This document shows positions 29,441 to 42,109 of a DNA stretch of 64,000 nucleotides, one piece after another. Position 1 is the stretch's first letter; each line of letters begins with the position of its first letter. The position numbers and the translations under genes were made by a program. Origin of the DNA: Lepraria neglecta (Eukaryota > Ascomycota > Lecanoromycetes > Lecanorales > Stereocaulaceae); NCBI GenBank assembly GCA_033220425.1, contig CM065651.1, forward strand, positions 3,410,001-3,474,000. The letters run 5' to 3'. The notes under the pieces were generated by a model that worked only from the letters and a program-made list of their open reading frames with translations, searched no databases and had not been told where the DNA came from.

Positions 29441-30756
29441 ATGTCAGCAGCGAACATCGAGGCCTTGGGCAAGGAAATTCAACGTCTCTCTGTCACCGTA
29501 GCCCGAGCCTGGGAAGATGGAACCTACCATGCAGACTCGCGGGATGAGCTCATAGATACATTGGACGATTTGCGAGCAGAACTCGTGGGCCCGATGCGCT
29601 GGCCTGGCACTTTCCTTGCTCCTCCTGAGTTTGCAGCTCTGCAGGTCGCCTTCCACCGCGAGATCTTCCAACATGTCCCTGGTGGAAGTGTCAAAGAGGG
29701 GAAAGCATCGGGCGAGCACTTGACGAATGGGAATATGACCAACGGAAATGGCCATAGAGTAGCTTCTTCTATTCATGCTAGAGATCTTGCCGCATTCGTG
29801 CTAGTGCGCATCATGCGCGTGCTCGTCGTGAATAAAATGTTCGTAGAAGTGGATGACAAAGTGTTCGCGCACACGCCTGAATTTGTCGCAGCGCGTCTAG
29901 GTGGCATTTTCAATGAAGTGTACAAGGCATCCTCATCGCTGGCGGAAGCTATAGACAATGGTAGTAAGAAGACGGCTTGGGAAACGCGCTTTGGAATGCC
30001 ATTGTACGAGTATTTTGAGAAGAATCCGTCGTCAGACCGGGAGCGTATGCAAAAATCCATGACCATTTCCTCAACAGCCGAGATTGAGGAATTGGCATCG
30101 CTGTTCCCTTGGAAGCAATTTCACAAAATCGTCGATATTGGTGGTAGTGCAGGATATCTTTGTTCGCAATTGACTTTGGATACCTGTCTCAACATGGAAA
30201 GGAAAGACCTGTACTAACATGAAAGCAGCACCATCCTCACCCCTGAGCCGTCAACTAAGACCTACCCCAAGTAATCAACGACGACCTCAGGCGCATCAAT
30301 AAGATGCCCCCAGATGAAAAGGCCACCTTCGACAAAGTAGAATTCGAAGCCTACAACTACTTTGACCCCCAGCCACGCAAAGACGCCGACGCATTCATCC
30401 TCCGCCGCTGCCTGCACAACAACCCGGACTCTGAGTGCGTCAAGATTCTAAAAGCAGTTGTCCCCGGTCTTGAAAACGGAGGCCGTGGAACGAGATTGCT
30501 TATTAACGAGAGATTGATGCCGGCGTCGTCTACGCAGCACAAGACGAAGATGTTGAGAAGGGAGGATATCGTCATGATGATTTCGGTTGGCGGCAAGGAG
30601 AGGACGTTGGAGGAGTTTGATGCGTTGATTAAGCAGGCTGATGAGCGGTTTGAGGTATGCATTCACTCAGTGCTTTCGAGAGAGATTCGATAAAGTAGTG
30701 TTGATCAGTTGGGCAGGTCGATCAAGTGTATTGTGGGAAGAACTTCTTCGCTGTGA
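29441..30756 (+). pseudogene. O-methyltransferase with in-frame stops
   Basis: ATG 29441 starts MSAANIEALGKEIQRLSVTV, as in fungal class I SAM-dependent O-methyltransferases of polyketide clusters. The SAM motif I reads KIVDIGGSAGYL. After an apparent intron (branch-like gtactaac, acceptor cag 30226-30228) the frame reads HHPHP, TGA 30244-30246, AVN, TAA 30256-30258, DLPQVINDDL. CGA to TGA and CAA to TAA would restore a normal region, so both look like C-to-T hits. Downstream are ADAFILRRCLHNN, the catalytic-His-like region, and GGRGTRLLINERL. A 54-nt intron at 30655-30708 precedes a short last exon. The donor of the first intron is not clean. If the stops are real the enzyme is dead. Confidence 0.75.
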
Positions 30757-31451
30757 AGCTTGCGATGTGAGAGTGGTAATGATAAGTAATACCGGAAGGG
30801 AAGGTTTTGAACCACTGTATACGCTTCGTGCATGTAGAATTTTGCTGGTAGATAAGTGGCAGGAGTGTTCTCGAGCCAGGGTCTTAATACACGATGTTTG
30901 TAAGTCAATGAGCAAGCGATGAGATTCTTCAACAATTTGATGTTTGTTGTAGCAATGAATCAATTAATAAAGTCAATCGTGAAAAGTTGAAGTTTCGGTT
31001 TTCAGTACCGATGTCAGAGTCGAGCCAAATGACCGGTGGGTATGATTTTTTATCAGAGGAACCTGCAGGAGTATTGCAGGAAGATGGGATAATAATCTCT
31101 TATAGCATAAGTTGGACGGAACGGGCTCAAGGATTGCTGAGCAAGCAATGCGCCCCGGGGGCTTTCAGGCATTAGAACGTGATATGGCCTAGGACGTGCC
31201 GCTGAAACGTAGCCTAAAAGAGATGTGCACCAACTCTGTCATTCTGCTCATGCATCAATTTTGAAAAGAATCATCTTAGAGAAAATGTAAGCGAAAGTCT
31301 TCTTTCTACGTGAGGGCCGTTATTGCATCATCATAAAGTACAGATCTAAAGGCTTCATTCAATGACCAAACCCCAAGGATATGTTGAATACCAATATGTT
31401 AATACCGAGTTAAAAACGAAGCCCTCATCATTACTCATAGATACATGCTCC
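30757..31451. other. Intergenic, convergent gene ends
   Basis: About 695 bases between the ends of the O-methyltransferase and P450-B. No gene or repeat is recognised. Confidence 0.4.
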
Positions 31452-33166
31452 TTACAAAGACACAGACTTCTCTCTCAACTTGACAAACAGATCCTTTGGC
31501 TCGAAGACCAAGTAGGCTTTCTGATCAAGCCAGTTCCAGTCGTCTTTGTCGACGAGCTCCATTTCAAAATTCCATACCATCTTTGAGAGGATCAAGCGTG
31601 CTTCTGCTAGGAAGACCCTGAGTTGCAAAAGTCGGTTAGCAGTGAGTTAGAGGTACGTGGGGATTTTAGGGGGAACTCACTTTCCGCCCATGCAGTTACG
31701 CGTGCCGATAGAGAAAGGTAGAAATGCCTGCTTATCGTCTTTGAGGAAGCGAGAATCGAACCGAGGGTCGCTCTCCGGCAAGAAGCGCTCGGGATGGAAC
31801 ACGCGGGGTTCGACCCAATTCTCGGGCGAATTTTGTATGTTTTGGAGATTTACTCCGATTACATTCTGCGAGTAAAGTCAATTATGAGAGGTCGATCTAC
31901 AATTCGAAGCTCTCACATTTCCAGGAATGAAATCCCCATCGATCACTTGACCCTCCGGGACAGTTATGCGGGGAAGATTGATAGGCGTCGGATGGTGTAT
32001 TCGGAGAGTTTCGTTGATAACGGCAGAGAGATACGGCAAATTCTGTGTGGATACGATAGTAATTTCCTTCTCTGATTCGAAGCTCGTGCGGATCTCGTGG
32101 GTTAGTTCTTTCAATGTGTGAGGATACCGCATCATGAGGTATGTGGAGGCAGCGAGTGCTACTGTGGGCAGTTGACATCCGGCGATGACAAGGGCCAGTC
32201 CGTTTGTATTCAGTTCTTTTCTCGTGATGCCCTTCTCCATAGATTCGTCGACTCTCCCGACCACCGGAGTGATAAAGTCAGACCGTACGTTACCTAAGTC
32301 TCCCATCTCCAGACGCTGTGTGATTGCATTAGTGGCTACTGCCCAATTCTTGGCCCTATGCTTTGCCGTCAGCTTCAGAAATATCCATCCAAAGATCTTG
32401 TCGATAGGATGCCAGCGGCTTAAGCTATTCCTGATAGAGCCGAATTTTGCGCCAAGGAAGAATTGTAGGATCCAAGAGTGCTCGTTGTCGTCTTCTAAAC
32501 CATGGAAGGATTCGCCAAAGGTAAGGTCAGCAATGATGTCAAGCATGGCATAACCATAGTATTTCGCCATATCTACTTCACCAGCGGGACTCTTTCCAAC
32601 CTCTCTGCGGAGTCTGGTGAGTAGTAGGTCGGCGTATGACTCAATGAGGGATGATTGTTCCTTTAGTGCACGATCAGAAAAGGCGTTGACCATTGTGCGT
32701 CGCATGCGGACGTGCGTCTGTCCAGCAGCAGTAAAGAGGGAATCGGCCCCGTTCATTGGCGGTGTTTGACTGAACGGGTCTTTGGGAAGGATTGGCTTTG
32801 ATGTGTAAATGTCTTTCCAGGCCCCCGACCGTGTGGTCGTGATTTCGTCTGGTGCGATACGAACAATTGGGCCATACTGCGCATGTAATTTCTCGAGGTA
32901 CTGCCATGTTTGTCCGGAGACAGTGGCTGATACGAGAGGCAGACGTGAGAAAGCAGTGGTTTTTGGCCCTGGGAATTTTGACATCGGATGGAAGTAAATG
33001 TAGTATACTGCAGACGTGATATAGTACTGTTAAGATGCGTAAATCCTACTATGCTGGGCCGGTGATGTATGTGAAAACTTACGAGCACGAAGACGATACT
33101 TCCAGCCATGGCCAGCTCATTGAAAGTAATAGCCATTGGAGGCAGGATCATGTGAGTAGCTGACAT
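31452..33166 (-). CDS. Cytochrome P450 (P450-B)
   Basis: Start ATG 33166; a hydrophobic anchor (LAMAGSIVFVL, then YYIYFHP after the first intron) leads to FPGPKTTAFSRLP and YGPIVRIAPDEI, as in isotrichodermin C-15 hydroxylase-like fungal P450s. ExxR: INETLRIHHPTP. PERF: FHPERFLPES. Heme loop: FSIGTRNCMGGK with the Cys ligand. The I-helix reads VIAGCQLPTVAL in place of the common AGxxT. Introns: 33008-33082, 31866-31916 and 31618-31680. The first has a strong GTAAGT donor but leaves the phase off by one; a weaker donor four bases later keeps the frame. It is divergent from the polyketide synthase with about 940 bases between, suggesting co-regulation and a role in oxidising its product. Confidence 0.85.
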
Positions 33167-34107
33167 TTTGGGAGGCCTGCTTGAAGTTCAACATTGACTT
33201 TTACAGGAACGAAATAACTAAACACATACTTTTGCGTCGATATGCCGCCTTGTATTAGAGTAGGTTGTCACTGCTATTGATTCGTAAATATGGGTGTCTA
33301 CAACAACAATCTTGAGACGTTGTGGAAGGCGGTAACTTGCAAAACGAGAGTGACCATTTTCCAACATAAGGAGCAAACGTCATAGCCGGAGGGTTGACCA
33401 AGGCGCCAATATTCTTTTTGTCCAACGGAGCTATTCCGGAAATGCAACTATAGGATTCACCTACTACTTCTGTATAACCCTCCGAGGACGCCAGGGCGTC
33501 ACAGAGCGCCACGGAGATGCGACCATAGTATCTTCTTAGGATTTCGCTCAGCGGGCCGAGGATCTTTATCTTGGACTTAATCTTGATCTTAATAATGATT
33601 TGGTGATATGCAAGTAACCGCAAGACCATGATCAAATACCACCATGAGTCCCATAATCCCGCCAATCAGCCTTGACCTCCTCAACACTGTTGCCACGACA
33701 TGCATTCGACCTGATAGAAACTACGAGATAGTCAATGCATGTGCAAGGATATAACACGAGAATTGCTCGGATTGGCCCAACAAACAAATTCACCGAGTGT
33801 TGACTGATATGTCGGATGTCGTCTTTCACTCCGAACTGGGTTCAATGGGGAAATTTTCCTTCAAGCTAGCAAACGGCTAGAAAGAAGATAGTAAGTGAAA
33901 GCACGACATCCGGAAGGAAGTTTTAACGCGGGTTAAGCTTCGGATGATGGAGTAAGTGGCTCTGAATACTGCATTTCCTACCTTCATCAACGATTTGTCT
34001 CTTGCTTTAGGGTCATAAAGTTACCCACATCTTCGTTGAACTTGTGATCGGTACCGCAGTCTACCTTCTACAACGATTTCGAGTTTCAACACTCACCTAT
34101 TCTCACA
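33167..34107. promoter_or_regulatory. Divergent promoter between P450-B and PKS
   Basis: 940 bases between the starts of P450-B (minus) and the polyketide synthase (plus). A minus-strand frame at 33255-33665 is open but has no family resemblance. I read the region as a bidirectional promoter of the cluster core. No confident regulator site is identified. Confidence 0.45.
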
Positions 34108-37100
34108 ATGCTGTTCGGCCCCAACTCTGGCCAAATGGCCTCGGTAGCTGTATTCTGTCCACAAAGCAAAGCACCTCAGGAGAGTTACCTCGATCAATTG
34201 CACTCCTACATCTGCCAAAACAAGCATCTCAAAACATTATGCCAGCACATCATTGGCCTTAAGGATGACTGGTCGATTTTTGCCAATCAGAGAAAAGAGA
34301 TTGCGGCTTTGGCCCAAGGGCCACGTCACATGCAGAACCTATCGGACTGGATTACCACTGGGAAGTCAGCACCCATCGCTAATGCCATGTCCGGAATCTT
34401 ATCACTTCCGTTGCTTGTCATAATTCAGATGGGCCAGTATTTTCAATACCTGGAACTTCGTGGAGTCAAGCACTCTGATTTCCTGGCTCATGTTCGAAAA
34501 GGCGGTGGCGTCCAGGGCTATTGTGGCGGACTGCCACCAGCTATAGCCATCGCTTGCTCCAAAGATGAATCAGAGCTTGTGAAGTATGCTGCAGTTACAA
34601 TGCGCGTGGCCCTAGGCATCGGAGCTTACGGCGAACTTGGGGATGACGAGTCTATACCCGGAGCGACTACAATTGTTGTTCGTACAAAGCGAGTGGGCCA
34701 GGGAGACGAATTGGTCAATAGGTTTCCAGGCGTGAGTATCCCAAATGGCTTTTGACGCCCAATATCACAGAGCTGAACATATGCCTAGTCACACATATCG
34801 GCTGTCACGGATCCGAAAACGATTAGCATTGTGGGCTCGGTACAGGTACTTGCCGAACTCCAAACATATGCTCGCTCGCAAGGCCTCCTCGTCCAAGAAA
34901 TGCACATCCGCGGAAAGGTACATAATCCAGAAAATGTCGACCTTGCGAAAGAGCTTTGCGACCTTTGTGATAGGACCGAGTCGCTTCAGCTTCCAAGCGC
35001 TCTCAACTTGCAGACGTCGGTCAGATCAAATAGAACTGGAGAGCAACTGACAGAGGGCTCCCTGAGTCATGAAGTAGTGAACACCATTCTTGCTGGTCGG
35101 TGCGAGTGGTACACGCTTCTAACGGAGCTGGCCAAAGACCTTGACCTGAGCGAACGACGATCACATCAATTAGCGACGTTCGGTATTGGAGACTGCGTTC
35201 CACTATCGCCATTCCACAAAGTCCAGTTGCAAATCACAAAGTTAGACGTCCTGTCCTTCATAGCTAACCATATATCTTCAGTCCGTGCACCAAAGCTGGA
35301 CTACCATTTCCCAGACGATGCTGTCGCTGTTATTGGTGCTTCGTGCCGCCTGCCCGGTGCTAGTAACCTAGAACAACTTTGGGATCTCATGTCTTCAGGA
35401 TCTTCCCGACATGTCGAGGTTCCTAAAGATAGATTCGACATCCATGGTAGCTTCCGGGCTTCACAAGACTGGAAGTTTGCCGGGAAAAGGAAGTTTTACG
35501 GAAACTTCGTCGACGACGTGGGCAATTTCGATCATGCGTTCTTTGGTACAAACCCAAAAGAAGCATTAAACATGGACCCTCAGCAACGTGTCCTTCTTGA
35601 ACTGGCCTACGAAGCAATGGAGTCGAGCGGCTACTTACATACACATCGACGCGAGTCTGGAGACCCTATCGGTTGTTTTATTGGGGCCAGCTTCTGCGAA
35701 TACCTTGACAACACTAACGCGAATCCTCCGAGCGCGTATACCTCAACTGGAACCATCAGGGCTTTCCTCTGCGGCCGAATCAGCTATTACTTTGGTTGGA
35801 GTGGCCCGGCTGAGGTCATCGACACTGCCTGTTCATCGTCTCTGGTTGCCATCAACCGAGCTGTCAAGGCGATCCAACGGGGCGAGTGTACCCAGGCTCT
35901 TACAGGAGGAGTCAACATTATCACCGGGATCAACAACTATCTGGATCTAGCAAAGGCGGGTTTCTTGAGTCCGACAGGTCAATGCAAACCTTTTGATATG
36001 TCCGCAGATGGCTACTGTCGTGCTGAGGGAGCAGGATTGGTCGTCTTGAAGTCACTGACCCAGGCCGTCGCAGACGGAAATCAGATACTCGGAGTCATTC
36101 CAGGCTCGTCAACAAACCAAGGTGGGCTATCGGCAGCGCTTACCATTCCGTCCTCACCGGCTCAAATAAAGCTTTATCAAACAGTTCTGCGTCAAGCTGG
36201 CATGAAGCCAGACCAAGTTTCGTATGTCGAGGCTCACGGGACCGGCACTCAAGCGGGTGATCCGTTGGAAATTAACAGCATCCGCGAGGCATTTGGAGGC
36301 CCAGATCGAAGCCACTTACTGCACATAGGTTCCGTCAAAGGCAATTTCGGCCATTGCGAGACAGCAGCCGGTGTGGCTGGTCTGCTCAAAGTGCTGGCCA
36401 TGATCCAGAAGAGCAGTATCCCACCTCTAGCCAGTCATAGCAGTCTCAATCCAAAGATACCAGACTTGGCACCAGACAAGATGTGCGTTGACGCCAAAGT
36501 CGATCGCTGGGACGCGCCTCTACTGGCGGCTTGCGTGAACAGTTACGGAGCGGCGGGAAGCAATGCAGCGTTACTCTGCTGTGAGGGTCCCCCACGATTC
36601 ACCGAAACGTCTCCAGACCCCATTGACTATAACACGCTCGACGCAACATATCCCATCATCATCAGTGCCGCGTCAAAGGAGAGCTTGATCGCGTACGTCA
36701 ACACTCTGGAATTGCACCTTCAGCGGGCCGTTCCAAAGCCGAGCCTCGGCGATTTGGCATTCACGCTCAGCGAGAAGAGAAAGTGCCACCGACATGCCTT
36801 TGTCACCACAGCATCCGATGTTACTTCCCTCACACAGTCCTTCAGACCGGGCTCTGCAAACTATGTCGAAGTGCCTCAAACGCCAAAACGCGTCGTCTTG
36901 GCTTTTGGCGGCCAGAGCAAGCAGACTGTCGGCTTGGAGGAGACCTTCTACAACTCCCACCCCCGCCTCCAAAACTACATCCACAGCTGCAATGACATTC
37001 TCACCAACCTTGGCTTCTCCCCCATCCTACCCATCATGTTCCAATCAGAGCCCATCTCAGATGTTGTTGCCCTGCAATGTGGCACGTTCGCCTTGCAGTA

Positions 37101-40100
37101 CGCATCAGCAAGATGCTGGATTGATGCAGGCCTCAAAGTAGATGGTCTTGTGGGTCACAGCTTTGGTGAACTAACTGGCCTTGTGGTGTCTGGAATACTG
37201 TCGCTTCAGGATGGATTGAAGCTCATCGCGACTCGGGCCTCATTAATGAAATCGAAATGGGGTCCAGAAAGAGGGACAATGCTAGCCATCCATACCGACC
37301 GTGAAACCGTCCAAGCCATTGTCGACAAGGTAAGAACGAGCGTAGAAAAACCGGAAATCGAGATTGCCTGCTACAATGCTCCATCAAGCCAAGTCGTCGT
37401 GGGCAGCTCATCATCGATTGCTCACGCAGAAACCCTGTTGAAAGATGAATCTCGCTTTCAAGGAGTTCGAAGCCAACTCCTTGATGTAAGCCATGGCTTT
37501 CACTCAATGTTCGCAAAACCAATTCTCGGTGATCTGGATCAGGTTTCGGCGTCTCTGACCTTCGCCACGTCAGAGATTCCCTTGGAAACCTGCACTGTAG
37601 AGCAAATCGATAATTTGCAGTCTACGAGGCTCTCCCAGCACAGCAGAGATCCGGTTTATTTCGCAGATGCTGTTCAACGTCTCGAAAAAAGGCTTGGGCC
37701 CTGCGTGTGGCTAGAGGCAGGTACGAACTCGCCAATCATCCCGATGATCAAACGGGCAGTGGCAACACCCAACGACCATTTCTTTCAAACGGTAAACGCG
37801 AAAGAGGCCCAAGCGGCTACGAGCCTGTTATCTGATGTGACAGTGAATCTCTGGAAGGAAGGCATATCCACGTCGTTCTGGAATTTCTTCTCGCCAAAAG
37901 ACAACGGCTACAAGCAAATCTGGCTCCCGCCGTATCAATTTCAACGAACGCCGCACTGGCTAGCAAATGTTGATCGCGCCATTGAGGCACAGCAGCAAGC
38001 CCCGGTTCCAACAGAAGCTCCTAAAGTCGAAGAGAAGCGTCCAGAGGAGCCCTCGAGATTGGTAACCCCCAAGGACCTTGGCGGATCTTCCAAGGAGTTT
38101 CAAGTTCATGTCGCAACTCAACGCTACAGGAAAATCGTATCTGGCCACGCAGTCCGGCAGAGACCATTGTGTCCAGCGTCAATGTACATGGAATGCGCAG
38201 CAATGGCTGTCCAAATCCTACGTGGAGGAGACATCGAAGCCGGCACTCTTTACTTTGAGAATTTGAACTTTCAGGCCGCTCTGGGTGTTGACTTGGCTCG
38301 TGAAGTGGCCTTGATTCTTCAAGAAGGCAGTGACAAGCAATCTTGGACATTCATCATCAAGAGTTCGTCAAAAACTGATCCAAAATCAAAGCTTGTGACC
38401 CATGGAAAAGGGAAACTTGGTTTGACTGCGCAGCCGACACTCAAAACCTATGAGAGGCTCATTGCGGATAGTATGAGTGAATTAGCAAAAAACCCCCGCA
38501 CTGAAAAGCTGAGGTCGAACAGAGCTTATGGACTGTTCTCGCAAGTTGTTCACTACGCCGACTTTCTCCAAGGCATTTCCCACATTACAATGGATGGCAG
38601 GCAGGCGGTCGGGGACATTGACCTCCCTGTAGCTCAAATATGCACTGACGAGAGCACTGTCACCCAATACTGCGACACCATTGCCATAGACACTTTTATC
38701 CAGGTTGTGGGTTTGCTCATCAACAGTAGTGATTTGGTCACCAGTGGAGATGTCTACGTTGCGACTGGAGTAGACAGAACATCAATGTCAGCAGCATGCG
38801 ACTTCAACACCTGCAAGTCTTGGACCGTATACACCAAATTCCACCCAACCGGCGAAAGTACAGCAGTCGGTGATGTTTTCGTTCTGACACGAGACGGGAC
38901 ACTAGTCATGACAGTCATGGGGGTTCAGTTCACCAAATTGTTGATCTCGCAGCTGGAAAAGTTCCTCGATTCCGCCAATGCAAAGCCCGCACAAGAGACC
39001 AAGGCGACAACAAAAGTCGTCACATCGATGTTGTCCCGTTCGTCCGTGGACACTTCTCAATTAGAATCCGTCTCTCCCCCAGGCCTGACGAGGACTGGCA
39101 CCCCATCTTCAGATATTGAAGGTGCGCAAACACCAGAGTTGGCAGACGATAATGCCGCAGAGAGCTTGAGCGCCATCATGGCTGAATATACCGGGCTTTC
39201 CGCTTCCGAGATTGCCATGGACGCCAATGTCAGTGATCTGGGCGTCGATTCTCTGGCGGCCGTAGAGCTTGCAGAAGAGCTGCAGTCGCGTTTCGGCAAA
39301 GATGTCGACGCGGAAGATATTATGATGATCACTTATGAAGCTCTTTCCAAAATGCTTTTGCCTACGCCTTCGACCAAGAGCAAGGCTACTGTTTCTGCGT
39401 CAGTCAGAATAGACACACCGAACAGTACTCACACCGTGTCGACCAAAGAAACCGTCTCAACATCGCCAAACTCCGGTCGCCAGCAAGATGTTTTGAAAAT
39501 GATGTCTGAGACCTCCGGAGCGCCTGTCTCTTCTATCAAGGATGATGCAAGTCTTCAAGATCTTGGTATTGATTCACTCTCTGCTGTAGAGCTGAAGAGT
39601 GACATTGAGGAAGCATTTTCCATTGAAATAGACGACGACGAATTTACGTTGGAATCGACTGTGAAAGAAGTGTTGGTATTTCTCGGAATTGGGGATTCAC
39701 ATGCGCCGCAACCCTCGCCACCAGGGCCCTTGAACCCTCCAGAAGAAAGAGCCCACAACACGTCGACTTCTTCTGGTAAATCGGCCGTACTAGCAAATCC
39801 GATGGAAATGCTAGTGCATTGTGAGGCCTCTTTCGACGCATCGGCTCGCAAACGCGGTTTCTTGAACTATTGGTCTGCAGTTGCTCCAAAACAGAACGAG
39901 TTGTTACTAGCATACATGTTAGAGGCTTTCCAGACCCTCAAGTCGGATCTTTGGAAGATACCACGCGGCCAAAAAGCACCCATGGTTCAGCATCTGCCAA
40001 AGCATGCCAAGGTCATGAAGCGGCTGCTACGAATTTTTGAGGACCATGACGTTATCACCAAACAAGGATCGGACTCTGTTCGAGGCGGCAAAGAGCTATC

Positions 40101-42109
40101 CAGGACATCCTCAACACAATTACATGATGACTTCGTTGCAAAGTTCCCTGCTTATGCCGGTGAGGCGAGACTCATGGCTCTCACGGGCCCGAAACTAGCC
40201 GATTGTCTGACCGGAAAAGCCGACCCTGTCGGACTCATGTTCAAGGGTGCGGGACCCCAAAAGGTCATGGGAGAATACTACACTGAATCACCGATGCTAT
40301 CGGCACTCACTGAGCAGCTTGTGGTCTTTATCGAATCTGTCCTGGCTAAGAGTACCGCTGGCAGTGATGCACCTATTCGCTTCCTCGAGGTTGGCGCCGG
40401 CTTTGGAGGTACAACGACTAGGCTTGCTGAAATTATTCAGAAGAGTGGGGTGCCGGTGGAATACACATTCACTGACATTGGGCCAACACTGGTAAAGAAC
40501 GCCAAGGGCAAGTTCGCCAAGTACGACTGGATGAACTTTCAGACTTTCAACCTGGAGAACCCCGTGCCAGAATCTCTCAAAGACAAATACGACATTGTCA
40601 TTGGCACAAATTGTGTGCATGCGACAACCAACAAAGCCAACTCCACAGGGAGATTGAGGGAGCTTTTGAGAAAAGATGGCTTCGTCGTTCTCTCAGAGGT
40701 CACTCAAATCATTGATTGGTATGACATCGTCTTTGGTCTGCTAGATGGTTGGTGGTTGGCGAACGACGCGGATTACCCTCTTCAGCCTCCTGAGTCGTGG
40801 ATGAGCTCCTTCAAGGAGGCTGGATATACTTCTGTCTCATACTCCCAAGGACAGACCCCGGAGTCAAACACGCAGCGTCTTCTCATTGCATCTAAGAAAG
40901 AGGTGAGCACACCTATCAGAGCTCCAATTGTTTCCATCGGCGGCGGTGTCGAACACGTGGTCGACACAATCGTTTATAAAGAGGTGGATGGCACGCAAAT
41001 CCTAGCAGATATCTATCTACCCCGGAAGGCTTCAGGGAAAGCTATGCCCGTTGGTAACAGATGCACTTTGATTGTTCCTGACTTGCTGATTGATTGATCC
41101 ATTTCTAGCTTTGATGATCCACGGAGGCGGCCATATGACCCTCTCCAAGAAGGCCATTCGTCCGGCTCAGACCTCGTTCCTTCTGGCGAACGGCATTCTC
41201 CCGATAAGTCTAGACTACCGCCTCTGCCCAGAAATCAATCTTATCGATGGACCCATAGCCGACATTCGCGACGCGAATAGCTGGGCGCAAACAGACTTGC
41301 AGGCAGTCGTTCGCAGCAAAGGTATCACTATCGATGTAGAAAAGGTTGTGGTTATTGGATGGTCAACTGGGGGCCATTTGGCGATGACAACCGCGTGGAC
41401 AGCAGAGGAGACTGGAACGAAGCCTCCACGGGCAATATTGAGTTTCTACGGCCCCACTGACTTTGAGTCTGGAGGTGAGTTTTCATCAATTCGTGTCCAA
41501 GATCGGGCAGCACTAACGTCGGCAGACCTCGATGTCCGACGTGCAGAAATGTACCCCGAAAGGAAGATGTCAATGGATAACATCGTAAAGTCTCTACCAA
41601 CTCGACCAGTATGTAGCCTAATCCAGACAACAACACCTTCATCTTGATACTCGTCTAACTTTCCCCAATAGATAACAAGCTACGACAACGGTAAAGTCGA
41701 CACCACAGGCCTAGGCTGGGTCCGTCCCGGCGATCCGCGCTCTGAACTCGTCCTCTCACTCTTCAAAGAAGGCAATGGCCTTCCTCTAATGCTTAATGGT
41801 ATCTCCGACTCCGATTGGCGCCGCAAACCGGATCCTTCTCGCATTGCAGCGATCAGTCCTATGTCACAGCTGCGAAAGGGCATGTACACGACACCGACTT
41901 TCCTTATACACGGGGAAAAAGATGAGATTGTGCCATTCCATACTGCGGTAAAGTTTGCGAATGCATTGAAAACTAGTGGCGTTAAAAGTGGCTTCCTCCC
42001 TGTGAAGGGAGTTAAGCATATCCATGATTTGAATCTCAAGCCAGGGATGGAAAAATGGCAGGAGCAAGTGGCGCCAGGATATGATTTTCTCTTGGAAGTT
42101 CTGAGATGA
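34108..42109 (+). CDS. Non-reducing polyketide synthase, SAT-KS-AT-PT-ACP-ACP-CMeT-TE
   Basis: Five exons (34108-34731, 34789-41053, 41109-41474, 41526-41608, 41672-42109) join in frame to 2591 residues. SAT: GYCGG with the Cys. KS from about residue 386: DTACSSS (Cys near 556), VEAHGTGTQAGDP, GNFGHCETAAG. Malonyl-AT: GHSFGE (Ser near 999). Product template: SGHAVRQRPLCPAS (His near 1328) and IAIDTFIQVVG (Asp near 1509). Two ACPs: LGVDSLAAVEL (Ser near 1696) and LGIDSLSAVEL (near 1804). C-methyltransferase: FLEVGAGFGGTTTRL (near 2073). Terminal esterase-type TE: HGGG oxyanion hole, GWSTGGH (Ser near 2382), GEKDEIVP, KGVKHIHDL. The architecture matches synthases of C-methylated orsellinate-type acids (MpaC/AusA kind). 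All key residues seen are present, so it is probably functional. It is the core of the cluster. Confidence 0.95.

Noticed and set aside
33255-33665. A 136-codon minus-strand gene between P450-B and the PKS
   Set aside because: Low-complexity Ile/Lys start, no family resemblance, no splice context; the interval is better explained as a divergent promoter.
36673-38350. Several minus-strand and off-frame open frames of 60-115 codons inside the PKS
   Set aside because: They overlap a 6.2-kb intact coding exon with all domain motifs; their composition is that of shadow frames.
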